DNA of 64,000 bases from Locusta migratoria (GCA_026315105.1 CM048745.1:742757006-742821005); one strand, 5' to 3'. Counted from the stretch's first letter, positions 9,253-18,623 are shown. A program made the numbers and translations. The notes: generated by a model not told the origin, from the sequence alone.

Positions 9253-9425
9253 ATCAGAATAAAATACGGGAAATCAGAGCTCGAACAGAGAGATTCAGGT
9301 GTTCATTCTTCCCAGGCACTATTCGAGAATGGAATGGGAGATAAATAGTATAATTGTGGTTCGATGAACCCTCTGCCAGGCACTTAAATGTGATTTGCAG
9401 AGTATCCCATGTAGATGTAGATGTA
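9253..9425 (+). mobile_element. LINE subfamily 2, 3' end after RTE insertion
   Basis: Continuation of the LINE that starts at 6,450: CGGGAAATCAGAGCTCGAAC, then the C-terminal codons RCSFF-type block, the ATAGTATAATTGTGGTTCGATG stretch and CCCTCTGCCAGGCACTTAAA, and the terminal GATGTAGATGTAGATG tail. The match with 20,915-21,081 is nearly base for base. Confidence 0.9.
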
Positions 9426-9429
9426 TATG

Positions 9430-9465
9430 TATAGTGTCAAAAGCCTTCTGGTAATCCAGCAATTT
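9430..9465 (-). pseudogene. Tiny RT fragment
   Basis: The minus strand reads LLDYQKAFDT, the core of the catalytic motif A region of LINE reverse transcriptases (usually F-L-D-x-x-K-A-F-D-x-V). About 12 codons remain directly after the LINE tail; no flanking RT sequence is recognisable. Confidence 0.4.
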
Positions 9466-9489
9466 GAACAGTCGTCTTATATGATCACA

Positions 9490-9990
9490 AAGAAAGAAAG
9501 TAAGAGGTGTCGTTCGCCATCCCGGCCACCCGAGTGCTGTGCCACTCGGCAGAGGAAACTCTGATCAGTGGGAAGAGGCGTCACTTTGGCATCCCGGCCG
9601 GCGCTTTCAGAGGCGGTCTCGGCTGTGTCGCCACGCTGCTGTACGTGCAGCAGCCACATTCGCCCGCTCTTCCGTCCGCCGAGGCGGCTTCGAATGCAGC
9701 CACCGTGTCGTCGCGCAGAGAGACGCACGAGGCGTTGTCTGCAGCACGCCGACTGTGCGCCCCCCCCCCCCCCCCTCTCCCGAGTGAGTGGCGGTCGCGC
9801 GCTGTGTCTTCCTTTGATCCAGTGCCGCTAGGAGCGGCCTTGCATCTTCTGGACGTCCTGCTGCTGGCTCCAGCTGTGCATCTAGCGGCAGCTGCCAACA
9901 TTTGTATACTATGCACCCCCGCAGCTCGAACATTTCTTTGCGACGTCTCGTGGTTTCCTACAGTCTGTTTGCAGCAGGATTTTAGAACAT
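9490..9990. other. GC-rich island
   Basis: About 500 bp of clearly higher GC and CpG content than the neighbourhood, with a C homopolymer at 9,760-9,775. Overlapping open frames exist on both strands and in several frames, as expected for GC-rich DNA with few stop codons; none shows a domain. It could be a CpG island or promoter remnant, an LTR-like fragment, or a 5' UTR of an unknown element. Confidence 0.5.
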
Positions 9991-11639
9991 ATGAGTAGCC
10001 TAACATCAAACCTGGACATCTGACCTAATGGTCGAAATTTAGTTAGCAGTCGATCCTAGAGGAAGTTATTCCGCTCTTTTCATCGGTGCAATACGTTTTT
10101 TTTTTCCAAAAATTGACGTAAATGTGATAGATCACACTTTAAATTTGACTGTTCACATCAAAAGCGGACACCTACATAAGAGCTTGATATCAAATTCGGA
10201 CACTTGTTGAATGAAGCAGTGTACACCATTGGGAACACAGTATATGATCACATGACCTCGAAAATCAGACATGGCGACAATATGTGCCAGGTACTAACAA
10301 GGAAAGTACATGGGCTCGAACAAACATATCTGTATGATCGTTTGGTTACAGGATCTCTACGTACACCTCAATGTGCTGGTGGGTGTCGTTTTTCTGCAAA
10401 GCTCTGCAACCATGCTCTAGATAGCACTGTAGATACAATTGTAGACGCCATACGTAATGCAGATATCTTAACTATAACTTATGTTATAATCATCGTACAT
10501 GTTCTCTAGCGAATTGTCATCAAAAGCCGTGATGATAGTTGCAACTTTAACCTTTTTCCCGAAAGACTGTTGGTATTCACTGCCACTGCTTCCATCGCCT
10601 CTTCCCGACTTAACGTAGCACTACCGCTTGCAATGAGTTGTTCGTCACTATCATCCCTATTATCATTATTATGAGTTTGTAACAACAGTATCTAAATTAT
10701 GCTCATATTTCTGTACCATAACAGATACGAGAAAGCATGCAAATGATTCATCTTGTACACTAATACCATCTTCACGAAGAAGGGTTCTTCGTAACTTCAT
10801 CTCAACTAATCGCAATACATTAGCAGGATTGATTAGCAATCGCCGCCTCATCTGACGCTTCACCACACAAATAACATCAGAAAACGCAACTTCGGAGGCA
10901 CACTGCACCGTCCCTACTGGCGAACCGACAGGTCAAAGTGCAATGCGACATGGCACGTGCAGAGGCCTCTAACGGAAGACTGCAGAGTTTTGCAGATGCG
11001 GGAGTATCACTAGTGCAATAAGGGATCTTTACATTATCTCTCATACGATTTTGGTATATATGTGTTTGTTCGAGCCCAAGTACTTTCCTTGTAAGACGTA
11101 TTAGCCCGTACTTTTTTTCGGTAATTTTTTATAGAGTCATTACTAATAACCATCTTAAAGCGAGTGAAAGGAGCATAATATATCACCAGCGTTCGAAGGA
11201 AAAGCTAGGAAGCGGTTGAGACAACCTGAAAAGCGGAAAATAAACATTGAAAAGAAACAAAGTTAGGACTAGCTTGTAAACTACACTGTTATACTGTAAG
11301 TTGTGTTTATGAAATTATCACTTGTTGGAAAGAAGTTAGATGTCAGAAATAACGTAAGGATATTTACGGAAAAATCTGGCGACAGTTTCAACAGACCTTA
11401 TGCTAATAATTTTAGAGATTCAGTGCCGTAACATTTCTTTTTCTATATAAAATTAAAAATGATTATTATGATTACTGTAGTTCTTCATTTTTCCAATATG
11501 TAATAGAGTTCAGAATTTAATATTCTCCACTTTATGTTGATATTCCTATAATTTCCCAGATTATACACCTGTAAAATATTCTCGTCAGCAGTAATCGAAT
11601 CACTGTGTATCAAAAACGGACATCTGAAAGCGTGTTCAC
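9991..11639. other. Possible decayed DNA transposon or intergenic DNA
   Basis: Two arms, about 10,296-10,332 (plus) and 11,057-11,096 (minus), are inverted copies sharing ACAAGGAAAGTAC and GGGCTCGAACAAACA. A direct repeat GTTCACATCAAAAGCG occurs at about 10,150 and 11,634. Between the arms the minus strand has an open frame at 10,669-10,908 that continues, with a stop, into a run containing SREEAMEAVAV, faintly like the C-terminal part of pogo-type transposases. I do not name a family. Confidence 0.35.
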
Positions 11640-11649
11640 ATCAAAAGCG

Positions 11650-12221
11650 TTGATCGAATCTAGCAGTTACAAGCCTAGCCGCCCACCTCTGAACTGCCTC
11701 TGTGTCCTTCTTTAAAACGATCGGGTGGGGATACAAAATACTTGAAAAATACTCAAGACGGGGCCGTTACAAGGGTTTTATATGCGGTCTCCTTTACATT
11801 CACACCTTCCCAAAATTCTCCCAATAAACCGAACCCGACCATCCGCCTTTCTCACGACTGTCCTTATATGTACATTCCATTTCATATCGCTGTGCAGCGT
11901 TACGCCTAGATATTTAATTCACGCTACTCTGTCAAGCAGCACACTACTAATGCCATATTCCAACATTACGACATTGTTTCTCCTACTCTTCTTCATCATC
12001 TTACTTTTTTTTTACATTTAGCGCTAGTTGCCATTTCTCACACCAACTAGAAATTTGGTCCCAGTCATCCTGCAAACTATTACAGTCATTCAATGACGAC
12101 TCCCTCTTGAACACCACAGCATCATCAGCAAACAGCCGCAGATTGCGACTCACTCTGTTCGTCAGATCATTTATAAAGATAGAAAATAATAGCGGTCCTA
12201 TCATACTGCTCGGGCACCCCT
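11650..12221 (-). pseudogene. LINE subfamily 3 RT, C-terminal part
   Basis: Minus-strand motifs after the THAP element: the second half of SGVP, GPLLFSIFINDLTNRV near 12,150-12,205, catalytic LRLFADDAVVFKRES near 12,100-12,150 (FADD intact), ISSWCEKWQLALNV near 12,020-12,060, KYLGVTLHSDMKWNVHI near 11,870-11,915 and VRFIGRIL near 11,815. The last part runs through stops toward 11,650. Confidence 0.85.
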
Positions 12222-12230
12222 GACGATACC

Positions 12231-13506
12231 ACAGAATAAGGAGTATACAGAAAGGAAACTCCCGCTGCAGTCTGTTGTCCAAAATTTAGTGCGCATGCGC
12301 GGAATCAGCCATCTTGAAAAGCAGTAAACGTGTGATCACTCCCTACTCTGTGGCGTAGTAATGCGCCGTCTTTGTTTGTTAATTGTGTGTTTTAACTGCC
12401 TGAATCGCATAAAAGTAAACAAGTATTTGGTGCAATGAAAAGAAAGAATTGTGTGTCAGTAGTTGGAGCTGTTCCGTTTTTATTATGAGCATCAATAAAA
12501 GAAAAGGCGGCCGATGGTGTTTAGCATCTAATTGCCGCAATAATTCGAATAAAAATAAGGATATAATTTTCTTCACCTTCCCAAAAGATGCTTATCAGTA
12601 CGTGAACGTCTATATATGTGTAGTGAAAGTTAAATGTTATCAGTTTCGAATGAGAGTAATGTGTGCGTAATTATTAAAAGTAGCTTTGTTTCTTCTCTTG
12701 ACGATAACTCTCGCTGTTGCTGTAGCAGTACAACAGCATCGAAATGTTGAAGCACATTTATAAGTTTAACGTTGCAGGGAATAATATAAAATGAATGACA
12801 AAGAATAGTGCGTAAGTAGGCAGGTAAAATTTTTCTTATGGCATTGGAGGCGTAGCGTGCTAATGTTGGCAACGAATGCTCTTCGGATACTCAAACAAAT
12901 AAAGGGGAATAATTATTTTATGCTGTTCCTGCTCTGTGGTTGACAGATTCCTCTATCTGCCCTTTTCCGATCAGTAAATTAATGACTCCTAAAGCAAATA
13001 CAACTTTTATACATATGCCCAGACGTCATTAGTTCTGTGTAATCACGTTGTACTGCTACGTCTGACTCAATGTTTTGTGCGAATTTATTCGTGTCAAATA
13101 AAACCTGGCAGTTGTAAAGTCACTTTCTTGTTTATAACTAATTTCCCACACATAACTCCGCGTTATTTGGAATTTTTCTAGAGATAAGCATCAAATAAAA
13201 CGATCATATATTCCACTGTACATTTTCGTAGTTGAATTAAAATTTAGGCCTATTTTTTTTCGGCGGATTACAATTAGGTGCAAGAAGATGGCGCAAAATA
13301 GATGAAAGCATAATGAAAAGCCGTTTCCTTTCGTAAAAGTCGGTGAGATTAGCTGCAGTTCGTCAAAGTCCATTTCCAGCCAAAGTACTAAGTGGCTATA
13401 GTTCCGCGTTTACTGCTTTTCAATATGGCGTCGAGCGCAACGCTTGGTAACATACAGATCAAAGGCGCCGTCCCCAGCTTTCCCTTCTGTATGCTGCCTA
13501 TTCTGT
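12231..13506 (+). mobile_element. Non-autonomous TIR element with THAP exon (copy B)
   Basis: Bounded by GACGATACC at 12,222-12,230 and 13,507-13,515. The terminal inverted repeats extend about 100 bp: ACAGAATAAGGAGTATACAG at the left matches the complement of the right end, and GAAAAGCAGTAAACG closes both (12,319-12,333 and the complement at 13,411-13,425). The insertion sits in the SGVPQG motif of the host LINE. Without it and one duplicate the LINE reads SDPMVSSGVP in frame. Inside the left TIR an ORF opens with a THAP-type motif. THAP plus TIR plus 7-9 bp duplication suggests a P-like origin, but no catalytic domain remains. Confidence 0.78.
12484..12670 (+). pseudogene. THAP-type zinc finger N-terminal fragment (copy B)
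   Basis: From the ATG at 12,484: MSINKRKGGRWCLASNCRNN, then NKNKDIIFFTFPKDAYQ. W-C-x4-C followed about 17 residues later by F-F-T-F-P-K-D is the first half of a THAP zinc finger. After A-Y-Q the DNA reads CAGTACGTGA, a plausible splice donor, so this may be exon 1 with later exons deleted. The residues after it (VNVYICVVKV) do not look THAP-like. The rest of the domain and all catalytic residues are absent. Confidence 0.65.
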
Positions 13507-13515
13507 GACGATACC

Positions 13516-13869
13516 ATAGGGTCTGATGAACACTCGTCATCGAGGACAAAGTACTCGGTCCTATTGTGTAAGTAGTCTTCGAGCTACTCACCTATATGGC
13601 CACCTATTCCATAAGCTCGAATCTTCGTTAGCAGTCTGTAATGCGCTACCGCGTCAACCGCCTTTCGAAAATCGAGAAATACGCAGTCTGCCTGTTACCC
13701 TTCATCCATAGCTCGCAAGATGTCATGATAGAAAAGGGCAAGCTGAGTTTCACACGATCGGTGCTACCTAAAGCCGGTGATACGTGGACAGAAACTTTTT
13801 CGTCTCTTGGAAATTTACTGTATTAGAACTGAGAATATGTTCAAGAATTATATACCAAACTGATGTTAA
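13516..13869 (-). pseudogene. LINE subfamily 3 RT, middle part
   Basis: Between the THAP element and the RTE, the minus strand gives the ILEHILS motif near 13,820-13,850, FSIFERRLTR-type motif A region (F-x-K-A-F-D-x-V in intact relatives) near 13,640-13,680, RFELME near 13,600, and DDECSSDPMV leading into the SGVP motif at 13,516. It joins 12,221 on the left and 16,431 on the right. Confidence 0.75.
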
Positions 13870-13897
13870 TGATATGTTGTTGTTGTTGTTATGGTCT

Positions 13898-14995
13898 TCA
13901 GTCCGGAGACTGGTTTGATGCAGCTCTCAACCCTACTCTATCCTGAGCAAGCCTTTTCATCTCCTCATAAGAACGGTAACACACATCCACTTGAATCTGC
14001 TTACTATACGCGTCTCTTGGTCTCCCTCTGCGGTTTTTACCCCACACACTTCCCTCCAATGCTAAATTTACGATTCCCCGATGTCTAAGAATGTGTCCTA
14101 CCAAGCGATCCCTTCTTTTAGTCAGGGTATGCCAAAAATTCCTTTTCTCACCAATTCTGTTCAGTACCTCTTCATTAGTTATGCGATCTACCCACCAAAT
14201 CTTCAGCATTCTTCTGTAGCACCACATTTCAAAAGCCTCTATTCTCTTCCTGTCCGCACTGCTTATCGTCCATGTTTCACTCCCGTACAAGGCAACACTC
14301 CACACAAATGCCTTCAGAAAAGACTTCCTTACACTTAAATTAATATTCGATGTTAGCAAATTTCTCTTTTTCAAAAATGCTTTTCTTCCCATTGCCATTC
14401 TGCATTTTATATCCTCTGTACTGCGACAATCGCATGTTATTTTACTACCCAAGTAACAAAACTCATCTACCACCTTCATTGTTTCGTTACCTAATCTAAT
14501 TCCTTCAGCATCGCCTGATTTTCTAAGACAGCATTCCATTATTTTTGTTTTGCTCTTGTTAATGTTCATTTTCTATGCTCTCTTCAACACGCTGTCCATT
14601 CCATTTAACTGCTCTTCCAGGTCCTTCGCTGTCTCTGACAGAATTACAATGTCATCAGCAAAACGCAATGTTTTTATTTCTTCCCCCTGAACTTTAATCC
14701 CTATTCCAAATTTTTCCTTGCTTTCCTTCACCGCCTGTTCGATGTACAAATTGAATAACATCGGAGAAAGGCTACAACCCTGTCTTACTCTCCTTCCCAA
14801 CTGATGCTTCTCTTTCATGCCCTTCGAGTCTAATAACCGCGGTCTGGCTTTTGTACAAGTTGTAAATAACTCTCCTTTCCTTGTATTTTACCCCTGCTGA
14901 CTTCAGAATTTGAAAGAGTGTATTCCAGTCAACATTGTCAAATGCTTTCTCCAAATCTACAAAAGCTAAAAATGTAGGTTTTCCTTTCCTTAATC
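13898..14995 (-). pseudogene. RTE reverse transcriptase and C-terminal domain (R2)
   Basis: Minus-strand order: FVDLEKAFDNVDWN near 14,915-14,970, GVKYKERRVIYNLYKSQTA, QGCSLSPMLFNLYIEQ near 14,735-14,790, catalytic LRFADDIVILSETAKDL near 14,620-14,670 (both Asp present), NINKSKTKIMECCLRKSGD near 14,515-14,565, FCYLGSKITCD, MAMGRKAFLKKRNLL, WSVALYGSETWTI, FEMWCYRRMLKI, RRDRLVGHILRHRG and RGRPRDAYSKQIQVD ending near 13,900. One frameshift lies at KRA / MNINK (about 14,572) and one at the start of the QGCSL block. The C-terminal region (223 codons) is open throughout. Confidence 0.93.
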
Positions 14996-15062
14996 TATCT
15001 TCTAAGATAAGACGTAAAGTGAGTATTTCCTGTGATATCCAAGGATTTTTTGTAGGTTTTGC

Positions 15063-16205
15063 CTATCTACCTATTTTGTCCTCTGCTGCCTTCACTATTT
15101 CATCTCTCAATGCTACCCATTCCTCTTCTACTGTTTTATTTCCCCCTGTTTCTGTCAATTGTTGCCTAAATCTCCCTCTGAAATTCTTCAGAACTTCACT
15201 TTCCTTCAATTTATCTATGTTCCATATCCTTATTTTCCTACCTTTATGCAGTTTTTTCAGCTTCAGCCTACAGTTCATAACCAACAAGTTATGGTCAGAG
15301 TCTATATCTGCCCCTGGGTATGTCCTGCAGTTTATAACCTGGTTCAGTAATCTATGTCTTACCATTATAAAATCTATCTGATACCTTCCGGTGTCTCCTG
15401 GTCTCTTCCATGTATACAACCTTCTTTTGTGATTCTTGAACCACGTGTTTGTTACGATTAAATCATGTTCCGTGCAAAATTCTACCAAGCGACTTCCTCT
15501 TTCATTCCTCCTGCCCAGTCCATATTCACCTACTATTTTTCCTTCTCTTCCTTTTCCTACTACCGAATTCCAGTCTCCCATCACAATTAAGTTTTCCTCT
15601 CCCTTAACTGTCTGAATAATTTCCTTTAGGTCCTCGTATATTTCTTCGATCTCCTCATCATCGGCAGAGCTAGTTGGCATATAAACCTGTACTATTGTTG
15701 TCGGTGTTGGCTTCGTATCTATCTTCACAATGATAATGCGATCACTGTGCTGCTCATAGTAGTTTACCCGCATTCCTATTTTCTTAATCATTATCAGTCC
15801 TACCCCTGTGATACCACCAACTGATTTTGTATTTATAATCCTGTACTCACCTGACCAGACATCCTGTTCATCCTGCCACCGAACTTCACTAATCCCCACT
15901 ATATCTAACTTCAACCTATCCAGTTCCCTTTTTAAATTTTCTAATTTTCCTACCCGATTAAGGGATCTAACATTCCATGCTGCGATCCGTAAAATGCCAG
16001 TATTGTCTTTCCTGATGACAACATCCTCCTGAGTAGTCCCCGCCCGGAGATCCGAATGGGGGACTATTTTACCTCCGGAATATTTTACCCGAGAGGATGC
16101 CATCATCATATTTCCATACAGTAGAGTTGCATGTCCTCGGGAAAAGTAACGGCTGTAGTTTCCCCTTGCTTTCAGCCGTTCGCAGTAGCTGTGTGGCAAA
16201 GCCAC
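15063..16205 (-). pseudogene. RTE APE-type endonuclease ORF (R2)
   Basis: A 380-codon minus-strand ORF. After a 70-residue leader come LRIAAWNVRSLNRVGKLENL, VGISEVRWQDEQDVW, VGLIMIKKIGMRV, PTTIVQVYMPTSSAD, LIVMGDWNSVVGKG, TWKRPGDTGRYQIDFIMV, and DIDSDHNLLVMNCRL. These are the N, E, Y, D-x-N and S-D-H motifs of exonuclease-endonuclease-phosphatase fold nucleases that nick the target for TPRT. All of them look intact. The ORF ends early at EDKIGR because of the deletion that removed the linker and RT fingers, so EN and RT are out of frame. Confidence 0.93.
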
Positions 16206-16430
16206 ATTAGCTGATGTTACAAGGCCAGCTCAGTCAATCATCCAGACTGTTGCCCCTGTAACTATTGAAAAGGCTGCTGCCCCTCTTCAGGAACCACACG
16301 TTTGTCTGGCCTCTCCACAGATACCCCTCCGCTGTGGTTGCACCTACGGTACGGCTATCTGCATCGTTGAGGCACGCAAGCCACCCCACCTCGGCAATGT
16401 CTGTGGTTCATGGGGGTGGCGAGCTGATAT

Positions 16431-16734
16431 AGTCTGTGATTTTATGGGTCCGTTTCTTTGCCCTTCTTATACGCGGGAGTTACTTGCGCCTTTTTCCAGT
16501 TGCTTTGAACTTTGCGCTGGATCGAAGATTCGCGATAAATGCAAGCTAAGTAAGTGCCTTACCGCAGAGTACTCTTTGTAAAACCAGATTGGTACCCCAT
16601 CTGGACCTTGCGACTTGTTCGTTTACAACTCTCTCAGCTACTTCTCTACACCAGCTACGGCTATTATTGTTCTCCATTTGGAAGTTGGTGCGATCGTCAA
16701 ATGAAGGTATATTTGCATAGTCCTCCTGCGTGAA
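16431..16734 (-). pseudogene. LINE subfamily 3 RT, N-terminal part
   Basis: Minus strand: FTQEDYANIPSFDDRTNFQM near 16,680-16,734, EVAERVVNEQVAR and the DGVPIWFYKE-type finger motif near 16,560-16,620, then a DWKKAQV-like region and the start of the ISLTS motif at 16,431. It is continuous with 17,385 on the far side of the foldback complex. Confidence 0.75.
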
Positions 16735-16771
16735 TGATTTCTTAAATGATAAATCTGAAGCATTGAGATAA

Positions 16772-16849
16772 AATTTGTGATGCGACCGGGAATCGAATCC
16801 GGACCTCCATGCTTACGAGGCAGGCGTCGTCCCGCTAGACTATCGCATC
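16772..16849 (-). other. tRNA-Thr(CGT)-like module in foldback unit A
   Basis: Read on the minus strand, GATGCGA pairs with TCGCATC as a 7 bp acceptor stem. A box TAGTCTAGCGGG, loop CTCGTAA with CGT in the anticodon position, and B box GGATTCGATTCC with a CCGG/CCGG T-stem. The anticodon stem is poorly paired. It looks like a tRNA-derived pol III promoter module within a repeat rather than a working tRNA gene. Confidence 0.55.
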
Positions 16850-17207
16850 AGTAGCGGAATAGTCTAAGCACGATTTCCTTCAGGTCACAAACTTTAATTC
16901 GGCTTCTTTGTTCCACAGAACACTGCTACTATTGCCAAGGCTCTCCATGCAGCGGAATAGCACCTCGGCAATGGACATATTGGAACATTCCTGTTTATGG
17001 TGATATAAATATCAATGTAAAAACATATATACAATCCTTGAAACGGATTTTCGTCTCGAATATGTCAAAGACGTATTGCCGAGGTGCTATTCCGCTGCAT
17101 GGAGAGCCTTGGCAGTAGTAGCTATGTTCTGTGGAAGAAAGAAGCTGAATTATAGTTTGTAACGTGAAGGAAATCGTGCTGAGACTATTCCGAGGAGCTT
17201 TAATCGC

Positions 17208-17284
17208 TAGTGATGCGGTGGTCTAGCGGTAAGACGTCTGCCTAGTAAGCATGGAGGTCCGGTTCACTTCCCGATCGCATCACA
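17208..17284 (+). other. tRNA-Thr(AGT)-like module in foldback unit B
   Basis: Plus-strand counterpart of the module at 16,772. Acceptor GATGCGG/TCGCATC, A box TGGTCTAGCGG, loop CTAGTAA with AGT at the anticodon position, B box GGTTCACTTCC (decayed from GGTTCGA). The 5' part is closer to a canonical tRNA than in unit A, the T-loop less so. Confidence 0.55.
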
Positions 17285-17384
17285 AATTTTAATTCAATGC
17301 CTCAGATTTATCATTAATGTCTTTGACATATTCGAGACGAAAACCCGTCTGAAGGATTGTATATTTGTATTGATTTCTTAAATG

Positions 17385-18239
17385 TTAAATTTAAAACTTC
17401 GGCCTTCATTTTGCTGCCTTCTATCACCACCCAAGAACAATCAACGAGTGATTAGATCAAGGCCTTTAAACCCGCTTACTGATTTTACATAAGACCAGAA
17501 GGTTTTCGCGTTCTCGGCAAGAGGTTTTGCTAAGGTATGACAGTGGTAGTTATTGTATGATACGTGCATCACTCTTTTTGTAGACGCGCGAATTTCTACT
17601 AACCTTCGTCTGATATGATTTATTTGATCTTTTTTGAACCGAGAGTGCAACTGCGTTTGATTACTCAGCAGTTTTCGTAGATTACTATTAAACCAGGGTG
17701 GGTCTCCCCTATCCTTAATCCACTTTGGCGGAACATATTTTTCCGACGCTTTATTTACAATGCATTTCAATTTTGCCGTTAGTTCCTCCACGTCCACCGC
17801 ACCGGAACTAAACGATGTCATTACATTCCTTACGTGGGACGCTAACAATACCTTAGCTGCTCTTTCTAGCACAAACTCTCTTCTAGCGATGTAGTAACTT
17901 TGTTGCCCATTGTCACTATGATGACATCATGATCACTAACCTCTCTCTCTACAGCGATATCATTGACAAGTCTGGCCTGTTTGTAGCTATAATGTCTAAC
18001 ATATTTCCAGTATGTGTGAGCTTACGACTCGGCTGCTCAAAGCAGTGATCGGAAAACGTGCCAACAATACTTCACAAGACTAACTATCTGTACCCCTGCA
18101 GTGAAAGCGTAGGCGTCCCAGTCTATACTCGTAAGGCTGATGTCGCCACCAACTAATAAAGTACGGTCCGGGTATCCACGCGTTACTGGTCGTAAACTTT
18201 CTTCGAATGACTCACTGTGACGATGGAAGCGAAGTAGGC
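17385..18239 (-). pseudogene. LINE subfamily 3 endonuclease C-terminus and linker
   Basis: From 18,230 down: LRPVTRGYPDRTLLVGGDIS then LTSIDWDAY (the V-G-G-D-F-N-x-P-x-I-D-W endonuclease motif) near 18,105-18,200, the LDIIATNRPDL block near 17,950-18,010, then a 143-codon open frame at 17,441-17,872 with HVRNVMTSFSSGAVDVEELT, KYVPPKWIKDRGDPPWFN and FWSYVKSVSG. That is the linker typical of these LINEs just upstream of the RT. KMKAEVLNLTFKKS at 17,385-17,430 leads across the foldback complex. Confidence 0.85.
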
Positions 18240-18357
18240 TGGAAATAGGGCTGACGTTCTTACAACCTTTGGACGTTCAACCTTAAGCTTTCTATCTTCC
18301 TGCTATTGCTTCTATCTCTTTTTCGTTTATCTTGATTTATGCAGATTTGTAGTCCGT
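18240..18357. repeat. Unnamed interspersed repeat, copy 2 (left part)
   Basis: Matches 2,463-2,575 (AGGGCTGACGTTCTTACAA, TTTGGACGTT, GCTATTGCTTCTATCTC, TTTTTCGTTTATCTT). It is separated from its right part (19,615-19,895) by about 1.25 kb not present in copy 1. Confidence 0.8.
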
Positions 18358-18395
18358 GCGACGATTTGGAGTGGGATCTATAGCACTTTCTTCTT

Positions 18396-18599
18396 AAAAA
18401 AAAAATGTTCAAATGTTTGTATAGCCTATGAGACTCAACTACGGGGTCATCAGTCCCTAAACTTACAAACTACTTATGAACTAACTAAGACTAAGGACGG
18501 CACAAATATACATGCCCGAGGGGGGATTCGAACCCCCGACCGTAGTGGACGTGCAGACCGTGACTGGAGCGCCTCAATCCCCTCGGCCACCGCGGCCGG
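18396..18599 (-). mobile_element. SINE-1 copy, 12 bp target duplication
   Basis: Minus-strand SINE with intact boxes: B box as GATTCGAACCCC and head CCTCGGCCACCGCGGCCGGC on the plus strand. Flanks CACTTTCTTCTT (18,384-18,395) and CACTTTTTTCTT (18,600-18,611) are the target duplication. Confidence 0.93.
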
Positions 18600-18623
18600 C
18601 ACTTTTTTCTTCTATATATACAT

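Larger units (their letters stand above)
13876..16424 (-). mobile_element. RTE-clade LINE, nearly full length but internally deleted (copy R2)
   Basis: 3' end at 13,876 (GTTGTTGTTGTTATGG), 5' leader to 16,424 with a TGGGGGTGGC box. It is flanked by TGATAT at 13,870-13,875 and 16,425-16,430, and the host LINE reads QTISLTSVW in frame across the site. Compared with copy R5, about 750 bp covering the linker and RT fingers are lost at about 15,015-15,025. The two sides share ATACT, and R5 has GGAGATACT and GCAATACT at the matching points, so a short-homology deletion is likely. Confidence 0.92.
16749..17370. mobile_element. Foldback complex with two inverted tRNA-Thr-like modules
   Basis: Inserted in the LINE between TGATTTCTTAAATG at 16,735-16,748 and 17,371-17,384; the LINE reads NLTFKKSFTQEDY across the site. 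Unit B (about 17,020-17,370) has 50 bp terminal inverted repeats containing TCGTCTCGAATATGTCAAAG, and a tRNA-like module next to the right TIR. Unit A (16,749-16,972) is an inverted partial copy of B from its tRNA-like end, joined through a 50-100 bp spacer. The whole can fold into a long hairpin. No coding capacity. I know of no named element with this layout. Confidence 0.72.
11640..18239 (-). mobile_element. CR1/Jockey-group LINE (subfamily 3), split by three insertions
   Basis: On the minus strand the element reads endonuclease (18,239 to about 17,880), linker (17,872-17,441), RT (17,400 to 11,640). It is interrupted by a foldback complex (16,749-17,370), an RTE (13,876-16,424) and a THAP-bearing TIR element (12,231-13,506). 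Each insert is flanked by a short duplication, and the LINE frame is restored when an insert and one duplicate are ignored. About 2.1 kb of true LINE sequence remains. The 3' end is near 11,640; a tail repeat is not visible. Confidence 0.88.

Noticed and set aside
9507..10009. Open frames of up to 163 codons on both strands in a GC-rich region
   Set aside because: They overlap in several frames and strands, are compositionally biased (Ala, Arg, Pro, Ser), show no domain, and follow from the scarcity of stop codons in GC-rich DNA.
16772..16849. A genuine tRNA-Thr gene
   Set aside because: The acceptor, D and T arms fold, but the anticodon stem is poorly paired, an inverted partner lies 350 bp away, and both sit within an inserted foldback repeat. 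A tRNA-derived module is more likely.
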